The notes beneath the pieces are model-generated. The model made no database searches and was not told the DNA's origin. It was given only the letters and a program-made list of their open reading frames with translations. Source: Hyphomicrobiales bacterium (GTDB lineage: Bacteria > Pseudomonadota > Alphaproteobacteria > Rhizobiales > Rhizobiaceae). From it: 61,360 nucleotides of DNA. The stretch lies in NCBI GenBank assembly GCA_900470965.1, contig UCCS01000003.1, positions 42,729 through 104,088 on the forward strand, written 5' to 3'. Numbering within the stretch: position 1 is the stretch's first letter; every line of letters begins with the position of its first letter. The position numbers and the translations under genes were made by a program. This document shows positions 55,053 through 61,360 of the stretch, in pieces.

Positions 55053-55964
55053 GTGACGCACGCATCAAAAGACAGCGGGAAGCGCAAGATCGCTTTCCTT
55101 GGCACCGGCCTTATGGGCGCGCCGATGGCGCGGCGCCTGCTTGGCGCAGGCTTTTCCGTCACCGTCTGGAACCGTGATCGAACCAAGGCTGAGACCCTTT
55201 CCGGCAATGGTGCCACTATCGCCTCCGCACCCACCGAAGCCGCCTCAGCGGCCGATATCGTTATCTGCATGCTGACCAATGCTCAGGCCGTCAGTCAGGT
55301 GCTGTTCGACATGGGCACGGCCGAGGCCATGAAGCCGGGTGCTGTTGTCATCGACATGAGCTCGATCGCTCCACCTTTCGCGCGGGAACACGCAGAGAAG
55401 CTTGCCAAGCACGCCATCCGCCATATCGATGCGCCGGTTTCCGGCGGCGTGGTCGGGGCTTCGGCAGGGGCGCTTGCCATCATGGCGGGTGGGGATGCGT
55501 CCGTCATTGCTGAACTCTCGGATGTTTTTGCGCCGATGGGCCGCGTCACTCACGTCGGCCCCGATGGGGCAGGGCAGCTTGCGAAGCTCGCAAATCAGCA
55601 GATCGTGGCAGTGACGATCGGCGCCGTCGCGGAGGCGATGATGCTGATCGAGGCCGGCGGTGGTTCTCCGGCCGCTTTCCGGGATGCGGTGCGTGGTGGC
55701 TTTGCGGACAGCCGCATTCTGGAGATCCACGGCAAGCGCATGGTCGACCGGCAGTTCGCGCCGGGTGGTTCTTCGGCTAACCAGTTGAAGGATCTCGACG
55801 CCGTCATGGCGACCGCGAAAGCCCTTTCCCTGACCTTGCCGCTGACGGAAGCGGTTCATGCCGAATTCACAGAATTTGTTGCCAGGGGCAACGGCGAGAC
55901 GGATCACAGCGCCTTGCTGCTCCATCTCGAAGACAGGAATGCCCGACCGGGAGGAAAGAAATGA
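55053..55964 (+). CDS. 3-hydroxyisobutyrate dehydrogenase-family oxidoreductase
   Basis: A 303-residue beta-hydroxyacid dehydrogenase. The Rossmann motif GTGLMG is at 17-22, the substrate segment DAPVSGGVVGA at 127-137 and the catalytic Lys178 in GQLAKLANQ. The GTG start at 55053 follows GGGAGGGCTG. Its stop overlaps the start of the D-xylonate dehydratase-like gene by 4 bp (ATGA), so translation is coupled and the two probably act in the same sugar-acid pathway. Which step is catalysed is unknown; it is a paralogue of the gene at 20644-21519. Confidence 0.86.
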   Translation: MTHASKDSGKRKIAFLGTGLMGAPMARRLLGAGFSVTVWNRDRTKAETLSGNGATIASAPTEAASAADIVICMLTNAQAVSQVLFDMGTAEAMKPGAVVIDMSSIAPPFAREHAEKLAKHAIRHIDAPVSGGVVGASAGALAIMAGGDASVIAELSDVFAPMGRVTHVGPDGAGQLAKLANQQIVAVTIGAVAEAMMLIEAGGGSPAAFRDAVRGGFADSRILEIHGKRMVDRQFAPGGSSANQLKDLDAVMATAKALSLTLPLTEAVHAEFTEFVARGNGETDHSALLLHLEDRNARPGGKK

Positions 55965-57745
55965 CCGACAGCAAGACCGCCAAGCGCCGCCTGCGTTCGC
56001 AGGACTGGTTCGACAATCCCGATCATATCGACATGACGGCGCTCTATCTGGAGCGCTTCATGAATTACGGGGTAACGCCGGAGGAGCTGCGGTCCGGCAA
56101 GCCGATCATCGGCATCGCCCAGAGCGGCAGCGATTTGACCCCCTGCAACCGCGTCCATATCGAATTGGCAATGCGCGTGCGGGACGGCATCCGCGATGCG
56201 GGCGGCATCCCGATCGAATTTCCGACGCATCCGATCTTCGAGAACTGCAAGCGCCCGACGGCAGCACTCGACCGCAATCTCGCCTATCTCGGCCTTGTCG
56301 AAATTCTCTACGGCTATCCGCTCGACGGTGTCGTGCTGACGACTGGCTGCGACAAGACCACGCCTTCGGCGATCATGGCGGCTTCGACGGTCGATATTCC
56401 GGCGATCGTTCTCTCCGGCGGGCCAATGCTCGACGGCTGGCATGAAGGAAAACTCGCCGGCTCGGGCATGGCGATCTGGCAGTCGCGCCGGAAGCTTGCG
56501 GCAGGCGAGATCGACGAAGAGGAGTTCCTGCAGACGGCGCTCGATTCGGCACCCTCCGTTGGCCATTGCAACACGATGGGCACGGCTTCGACCATGAATG
56601 CGCTGGCCGAAGCGCTTGGCCTGTCGCTGACAGGCTGCGGCAATATTCCTGCTGCCTATCGTGAGCGCGGCCAGATGGCCTATCGCACTGGCCGTCGCGC
56701 CGTCGAGATCGTGTTCGAAGACCTGAAGCCGTCGGATATCCTGACGCGCGAAGCTTTCCTCAATGCCATCAAGACCAATTCCGCGATTGGTGGCTCGACG
56801 AACGCCCAGCCGCATCTTGCCGCCATGGCGAAGCATGCCGGGGTCGAGTTGTATCACGAGGATTGGCAGGTGCATGGTTTCGATATTCCGCTGCTGGCGA
56901 ATGTGCAGCCGGCTGGTGCCTATCTCGGCGAGAAGTTCCACCGTGCCGGCGGCACCCCTGCTGTCATGTGGGAATTGCTGCAGGCCGGCAAGCTCGACGG
57001 CGACTGTCGCACCGTCACCGGCAAGACCATGGCGGAGAATCTGCGAGGGCGCGAGGCGCGCGACCGCGACGTCATCAAACCTTACAGCGACCCTCTGAAG
57101 GAGCGTGCGGGCTTCCTCGTACTCAAGGGCAACCTCTTCGATTTTGCCATCATGAAGATGAGCGTCGTATCCGAGGATTTCCGCAAGCGGTATCTGCAGG
57201 AGCCGGGCCGCGAAGGCGTCTTCGAGGGCAAGGCTGTCGTCTTCGACGGTTCGGAGGATTACCACAAGCGCATCAACGATCCGGAGCTCGGCATCGACGA
57301 GAACACGATCCTCGCCATCCGTGGCGCCGGTCCGCTCGGCTGGCCGGGCTCTGCAGAAGTGGTCAACATGCAGCCGCCGGATCATATCCTGAAGCGCGGT
57401 ATCAAGAGCTTGCCGACGATCGGTGACGGGCGCCAGTCCGGCACTTCGGACAGTCCGTCGATCCTCAATGCCTCCCCGGAAAGTGCGGCAGGCGGCGGGC
57501 TTGCGTGGCTCAGGACCGGCGACATCATTCGCATCGATTTCAATCAGGGGCGTTGCGATATGCTGGTTGACGAGGCTGAAATCGAGCGACGCAAGGGCGA
57601 CGGAATCCCGCCGGTGCCGGCCGATGCGACGCCATGGCAGCGCATCTACCGGAAAACGGTGACGCAGCTGTCAGATGGTGCGGTCATCGAGGGGGCAGCA
57701 GAGTTCCGGCGGATTGCCAGGAACCCACCGCGACACAATCACTGA
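55961..57745 (+). CDS. xylD: D-xylonate dehydratase (IlvD/EDD family)
   Basis: A 594-residue Fe-S dehydratase. Cluster-ligand and family motifs are Cys62 (LTPCNRVH), Cys130 ([11 protein letters not shown]) and Cys203 ([10 protein letters not shown]). Long segments such as [19 protein letters not shown] and the C-terminal PRHNH match, as I remember it, Caulobacter XylD, which dehydrates D-xylonate to 2-keto-3-deoxy-xylonate in the non-phosphorylating xylose pathway. I recognise it on that resemblance; L-arabonate or other pentonates are possible. The upstream dehydrogenase gene overlaps it. No xylose dehydrogenase, lactonase, XylX or XylA gene is in the window, so the pathway must be completed elsewhere. 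Confidence 0.82.
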   Translation: MTDSKTAKRRLRSQDWFDNPDHIDMTALYLERFMNYGVTPEELRSGKPIIGIAQSGSDLTPCNRVHIELAMRVRDGIRDAGGIPIEFPTHPIFENCKRPTAALDRNLAYLGLVEILYGYPLDGVVLTTGCDKTTPSAIMAASTVDIPAIVLSGGPMLDGWHEGKLAGSGMAIWQSRRKLAAGEIDEEEFLQTALDSAPSVGHCNTMGTASTMNALAEALGLSLTGCGNIPAAYRERGQMAYRTGRRAVEIVFEDLKPSDILTREAFLNAIKTNSAIGGSTNAQPHLAAMAKHAGVELYHEDWQVHGFDIPLLANVQPAGAYLGEKFHRAGGTPAVMWELLQAGKLDGDCRTVTGKTMAENLRGREARDRDVIKPYSDPLKERAGFLVLKGNLFDFAIMKMSVVSEDFRKRYLQEPGREGVFEGKAVVFDGSEDYHKRINDPELGIDENTILAIRGAGPLGWPGSAEVVNMQPPDHILKRGIKSLPTIGDGRQSGTSDSPSILNASPESAAGGGLAWLRTGDIIRIDFNQGRCDMLVDEAEIERRKGDGIPPVPADATPWQRIYRKTVTQLSDGAVIEGAAEFRRIARNPPRHNH

Positions 57746-57793
57746 TTAAAACAATACTGATTGAAAAGAAGGCAGTCGTAACGAGGAGTTCAC

Positions 57794-57806
57794 CTAGTAA
57801 CTAGTT
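57794..57806. promoter_or_regulatory. Short palindromes upstream of the GGDEF-EAL gene
   Basis: CTAGTAACTAG (57794-57804) is a perfect 11-base palindrome overlapping AACTAGTT. It lies about 35 bp before the proposed start of the GGDEF-EAL gene in a 94-bp gap, and could be part of its promoter or operator. Confidence 0.3.
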
Positions 57807-57839
57807 CGGTACTTACGAAAAGGCTTCATTAATGAGGGC

Positions 57840-59672
57840 TTGCGACTATATTATGAGTTTTTGCAGGCTTCGAAGGCTGAAACGAAATTGCCCGAGAATA
57901 AACCAACGCGATCAGAGCGAGAGTTCCAGGATCTTCTTCGGCGACTGGAGCTGGCGCTTGATGCTTCGCAAATTGGTGTGTGGGAGCACAGCATCAACAA
58001 GGATGCTATTCTTTGGGACGTGCAGATGCATCGCCTCTATGGCACCGGTCAGACAAATCGAGAGGTGCCGACCTCTGTCTGGTCCGAGGCCATACATCCT
58101 GACGACAGGGGGCAGGCCGAGCGGGATTTCGAAAAAGCGGTTGCCGCCCGCGGTGCCTATAACTCCCAGTTTCGTATCATTCTGCCGAGCGGAGAAATCA
58201 GGCATTTAAGGTCGCGTGCACATTTCTATGTCGATGAGGAGGGCACACCCTCTTTCATCGGTGCCGAATGGGACGTGACATCCGATGTGCTGCTCAATGC
58301 CGAGCTCGGCAAGCAGAAGATGATGGCCGAGGCCCGGGCGCTGGCGCTTGAAGAAAGCAATGCGCGGATCGAGCATGTCGCCAATCATGACTACCTGACC
58401 GGCATGCCGAACCGGCGCCTGTTCGACAGGCGGCTCGCGGCGCTGCTGGCGGATAAGAGCGTGTCGACGCTTGCCGTTCTGCATCTCGATCTCGACCAGT
58501 TCAAACAGATCAATGACAGCCATGGCCACGCCGCCGGTGATGCCGTGCTGCGCACGGCATCACTCAGAATTGCCGCTGCCATTCCCTCAGATGGCATGGC
58601 TGCCCGTGTCGGCGGCGACGATTTCGTTATCGTACTGATCAATTTCGCCGGCCTCGATGCGCTGAAGGCAATCGTCGAGGATGTGCAGAGGCGACTGCTG
58701 AAGAAAATCCGCTTCGGGCAGGAGATGCTGCAATCCGGTGCGTCGATCGGTGTATCCTGGAGCAGCGACAAAAGAGCGCGCAACCTGCTTGCCGAATCCG
58801 ATCTGGCGCTCTACCAGGCAAAAAAGCTCGGTCGCAACCGCATCGAATTCTTCAGCCGACAGCTTCAGGACGACTTGCGCGGCAAGCGTCGCCTGGCCGA
58901 AGATCTCGCCCACGCCTTGGAGCAGGGTGAGATCATTCCCTACTATCAGGTGCAGCTCGATGCGCGCACCCGCGAGATCACCGGGCTGGAAGCGCTGGCC
59001 CGCTGGAACCATCCGGAAAAGGGCGTGCTTGCGCCAGGCGTCTTCCTGCGCATTGCGGATGAATACGGGCTTTCGGCGGAGATCGATGCCGCAGTTCTGC
59101 AGCGCGCGCTTGAAGATCGGGCCGCCTGGCAGGCCTTGGGCTACCATGTGCCGCGGATCGCCGTGAACATCTCGCCCGGGCGTCTTGCCGATCCTGCTCT
59201 GCTGGACAAGTTGCGCCGGCTGGCCATTCCGCCGGGTGCCATCGTCTTCGAGCTCGTGGAGACGATCTTCCTCGACGATTGCGATGAGAAATTCCTCGCC
59301 AATATCGACCTCATCAAGCAGATGGGCATCGATATCGAGATCGATGACTTCGGTTCCGGCCATGCCTCGCTCATCGGCCTCGTGCGACTGAAACCGAAGC
59401 GGCTGAAGATCGACCGCCAACTCGTCACCGATGTGGTGGAATCGGCTGAGCAGAGGCGCGTGGTCGGATCGATTGTCGAGATTGCCAAGGCTCTCGATGT
59501 GGAAGTGATTGCGGAAGGGGTGGAGACCGAAGCCCATGCCGTGACGCTGTCATGGCTCGGCTGCGACAGCCTGCAGGGTTTTGCGCTCGGCTATCCCTCC
59601 AACGCCGCCGATACGGGGCGCCTTCTTGCATCAAACGGCCACGGCGGCAAATCGCGAAGTGTGGCTGGTTGA
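57840..59672 (+). CDS. PAS-GGDEF-EAL cyclic-di-GMP signalling protein
   Basis: A 610-residue cytoplasmic protein: PAS domain (about 30-160, ALDASQIGVWEHSINKDAILWD), short helix, GGDEF domain (about 185-345) and EAL domain (about 360-600). The GGDEF signature is altered to GGDDF and no RxxD inhibitory site precedes it, so cyclase activity is doubtful. The EAL domain looks active: GLEALARW, ELVETIF, EIDDFGSGHASL, LKIDRQLV, VIAEGVET and LQGFALGYP. Cyclic-di-GMP breakdown controlled by the PAS domain is therefore likely. The start is uncertain; no ATG lies near, and I use the TTG at 57840 after GAGGG, which is unusually close. Confidence 0.87.
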   Translation: MRLYYEFLQASKAETKLPENKPTRSEREFQDLLRRLELALDASQIGVWEHSINKDAILWDVQMHRLYGTGQTNREVPTSVWSEAIHPDDRGQAERDFEKAVAARGAYNSQFRIILPSGEIRHLRSRAHFYVDEEGTPSFIGAEWDVTSDVLLNAELGKQKMMAEARALALEESNARIEHVANHDYLTGMPNRRLFDRRLAALLADKSVSTLAVLHLDLDQFKQINDSHGHAAGDAVLRTASLRIAAAIPSDGMAARVGGDDFVIVLINFAGLDALKAIVEDVQRRLLKKIRFGQEMLQSGASIGVSWSSDKRARNLLAESDLALYQAKKLGRNRIEFFSRQLQDDLRGKRRLAEDLAHALEQGEIIPYYQVQLDARTREITGLEALARWNHPEKGVLAPGVFLRIADEYGLSAEIDAAVLQRALEDRAAWQALGYHVPRIAVNISPGRLADPALLDKLRRLAIPPGAIVFELVETIFLDDCDEKFLANIDLIKQMGIDIEIDDFGSGHASLIGLVRLKPKRLKIDRQLVTDVVESAEQRRVVGSIVEIAKALDVEVIAEGVETEAHAVTLSWLGCDSLQGFALGYPSNAADTGRLLASNGHGGKSRSVAG

Positions 59673-59774
59673 GATTTGGGGGCTGAAGTTTAGTCGATGA
59701 ATGGAATGGGAAGCCGATTTCGGTTCGAACGATCCAGTCGGCGAGCACTTTAAGCTAATTCTCAGTGCACTGAC

Positions 59775-59805
59775 ACGGCACGCCTTGGGTGCGTGCCGTA
59801 TTTTT
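59775..59805 (+). terminator. Intrinsic terminator of the GGDEF-EAL gene
   Basis: ACGGCACGC / GCGTGCCGT, a perfect 9-bp stem with a 7-base loop, is followed by ATTTTT. It lies 100 bp after the GGDEF-EAL stop and touches the end of the convergent KTSC gene, for which it may also serve as a reverse-strand terminator. Confidence 0.75.
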
Positions 59806-60005
59806 CAGGTAGTGCGGAAGCGGCCCCGGATCTGGCTCATGTAGAAGTCGCCAGGAGAAGCTGCTGCGGTCAGTCCGACGACGATGCCTTCAGGGACATC
59901 TTCGTAATGACGACGTTGACCGTTGGTCAGATAGAGCGTGAGGTGTCGAGTCTCGCGCTTGTAATCGATCGCTTCAATGAGTTTGGACTGCAGTCTAGTT
60001 TCCAT
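59805..60005 (-). CDS. KTSC-domain protein
   Basis: A 66-residue protein consisting almost only of a KTSC domain, named for a domain also found at the C-terminus of some lysyl-tRNA synthetases: IEAIDYKRETRHLTLYLTNG, YEDVPEGIVVGLTAAASPGDFY and IRGRF. These are small RNA- or protein-binding folds; the exact role is unknown. The length is normal for stand-alone members. It is monocistronic, with a terminator at its 3' end on the other strand. Confidence 0.78.
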   Translation of the reverse strand: METRLQSKLIEAIDYKRETRHLTLYLTNGQRRHYEDVPEGIVVGLTAAASPGDFYMSQIRGRFRTT

Positions 60006-60214
60006 GCGGTACTCCCCGATGTGTTTCGCGCGAGAGAGGTGGCTGCTGGATCCGACGAGCGGTTCAAGACAGCGTCAAGCTAATCTCTGGTCGATTCAAG
60101 TCAAGGATCCAAAGAGTGGAGCCCTACCTATTTTGAGTTAAATGCGTCTGAAGTTTGACGCTCTAAATTAGCCCGAAAGCGTTATGACAATTAAGCGCAA
60201 CCTGCAGCGGAACA

Positions 60215-60805
60215 ATGCTCCCTCAGCGAGCGTTCAAAAGCGTTTCGTCCAGCCTTGAAATGGGGATGTCCTTGCGGGTGATTGCAGAGCTGATCATTCT
60301 TTTCGGCCGCATCTGTTGCGCGCTCGTGGCCGTTGTGGGCACGATGGCTTTCGCCTCCTATCTGATCGCCTCTCCGGTCGATGCGACGCCACGGATGGAT
60401 GCAGAAAGTGGAGCGATCTGGACCATCGTGCCGGTTCATATCGATCTGAGCCATCAGCCCTATGAACGCGCGCCCGATCGCTATCCCTTCAAGTTTTCTG
60501 CCGGCCCGGCCCTGAAGGTCATCGACAATGCGACCTTTTCCCTTGATGGCAACACCTTCGTCATTGCCGGTGTCGCGCGGATCGCCCCGCGGGCGCTTTG
60601 CGCCGATGCGCAGGGTCGGCGCCTTGCCTGCGGCCAGAATGCAGCGGGCCTGCTGCGGACTGTCTTGCGCCGCAGCTTCATCGAATGCAGCAGCAAGGAG
60701 TTAGCGCCGAAGCTGTTCATGGTGAGTTGCCGGCGGTACGGTCAGGACCTCGCCGTGTTGCTCAACGACATGCCCGAGGTGCAGCTCGTTGCCAGCGCGA
60801 AGTGA
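60215..60805 (+). CDS. Membrane-anchored protein with degenerate SNase-like domain
   Basis: A 196-residue protein (starts at 60260 or 60266 are equally likely and would give about 180). One membrane helix (about 22-52: AELIILFGRICCALVAVVG) is followed by a periplasmic part. That part, DGNTFVIAGVARIAPRALCADAQGRRLACGQNAAGLLRTVL, follows the pattern of staphylococcal-nuclease-like proteins, including the paired Cys and CG..A.. motif. The catalytic Arg/Asp/Glu set of true nucleases is not evident, so enzyme activity is doubtful. Four Cys suggest disulfides. Its stop directly abuts the convergent gene's stop. Confidence 0.6.
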   Translation: MLPQRAFKSVSSSLEMGMSLRVIAELIILFGRICCALVAVVGTMAFASYLIASPVDATPRMDAESGAIWTIVPVHIDLSHQPYERAPDRYPFKFSAGPALKVIDNATFSLDGNTFVIAGVARIAPRALCADAQGRRLACGQNAAGLLRTVLRRSFIECSSKELAPKLFMVSCRRYGQDLAVLLNDMPEVQLVASAK

Positions 60806-61360
60806 TCAGGCGCGTCGCCAGAAGATGAGTTCCGGCACCTGCCAGGAGGGGTCGGGCGCGGGTAGCCAGGTCTTCGGGGAGAAGTAATCCTTCGTGCGGC
60901 GCTGTTGGGCGGAGGCCTCCTGAAGCAGGAGCGTGAAGTTGAAGGCGCCCGGCCGAGAATATTCCTGGGTGAAATTGATGAGGGCACCGAAGCCTTCCTC
61001 CTTCACATCCCTGAGATTGCGGATTGCCGTCAGTGCATCATGGAAATCCAGCCACGCCGGCTGAGTCAGCATGGTTTCAAAGATGCGCGATATGCTCGGA
61101 TCAAGCTGTCCGTTGCTGTCGGTCGCGGGACCGAGGAGCTTCACGCGCATGCTCGTAATCGTGCCTCTGCCATTGCCGCGCACGACGAGGAAGAGCGAGC
61201 TGACGACGTGCTCCTTCTCCTTCTTGTACACATGTTCGTAGGAGCATTCGAACGTATCGGAATTGAACGCCGTTTCCGCCCATTCGCTGGTTTCCACGCC
61301 GGCTGAGCGCAGCGCTTCGCACATGACCGGGCCGGAAATCCGCCAGGTGCGCAGGAAAAC
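60806..61360 (-). CDS. Conserved hypothetical protein (5' truncated by the window end)
   Basis: The frame is open from the window end to the stop at 60806, with FLRTWRISGPVMCEAL before the first internal Met, so the real start lies beyond 61360. At least 184 residues are visible. The visible part looks soluble and mixed alpha/beta (YKKEKEHVVSSLFLVVRG, SRIFETMLTQPAWLDFHDAL). No motif lets me name a family, and the conserved neighbours are only the membrane-anchored SNase-like gene. Function unknown. Confidence 0.6.
   Translation of the reverse strand, partial: VFLRTWRISGPVMCEALRSAGVETSEWAETAFNSDTFECSYEHVYKKEKEHVVSSLFLVVRGNGRGTITSMRVKLLGPATDSNGQLDPSISRIFETMLTQPAWLDFHDALTAIRNLRDVKEEGFGALINFTQEYSRPGAFNFTLLLQEASAQQRRTKDYFSPKTWLPAPDPSWQVPELIFWRRA

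Overview
The window is about 61 kb of GC-rich, densely packed alphaproteobacterial DNA. Protein families, gene pairings and codon use point to the Rhizobiaceae (Rhizobium/Agrobacterium group): many ABC importers for sugars and amino acids, LacI-controlled catabolic loci, Brucella Bep / Mex-type RND pumps, an EmrAB pair, a Caulobacter-type D-xylonate dehydratase, and a palindromic intergenic repeat of the rhizobial mosaic kind. I saw no rRNA, tRNA, CRISPR array, transposase or prophage. Both ends cut through genes.

Layout. (1) 1-6.1 kb: the end of a double-ATPase peptide/sugar ABC transporter, then an AldA-like aldehyde dehydrogenase, an enolase-superfamily protein and a GMC oxidoreductase in a tight + strand operon, with a convergent cupin; this looks like a sugar-acid or polyol oxidation module. 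(2) 6.2-12.6 kb: an M24/creatinase-fold hydrolase, a divergent LacI regulator, and a - strand operon of amino-acid ABC transporter plus a glycosylasparaginase-like Ntn hydrolase. A perfect LacI-type palindrome lies before the transporter, and a 12/14 match lies between the M24 gene and lacI, which ties the two halves into one proposed regulon. (3) 12.8-18.4 kb: a carboxymuconolactone-decarboxylase-like protein and a complete five-gene Opp/Dpp-type ABC importer. (4) 18.4-33.5 kb: a glycoside-utilisation locus with a GH42-type beta-galactosidase, a tartronate-semialdehyde-reductase-like enzyme, two hydroxypyruvate-isomerase-like enzymes, an SDR, a second glycosidase-like protein, a complete Opp-type transporter with a Tat-type binding protein, and a LacI regulator. 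(5) 33.6-36.2 kb: a four-cysteine Rrf2 regulator, an acyl-CoA-dehydrogenase-like (SfnB/DszC-like) flavoprotein and a PPP-type phosphatase. (6) 36.2-54.8 kb: an efflux and redox island with two RND pumps and adaptors, MarR-EmrA-EmrB, a 3-methyladenine glycosylase, two LysR regulators, two SDRs, and an alpha/beta hydrolase that has lost its nucleophile. (7) 54.8-61.4 kb: a terminator and palindromic repeats, a dehydrogenase-xylD operon, a PAS-GGDEF-EAL protein, a KTSC-domain protein, a membrane-anchored nuclease-like protein and a truncated unknown gene.

The strongest candidates for undescribed biology are the 18.4-33.5 kb glycoside locus, whose substrate I cannot assign, and the 6.2-12.6 kb LacI regulon that couples an Ntn amidohydrolase and a creatinase-fold protein to amino-acid uptake. 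Functions are assigned by reading translated motifs; no database search was run.
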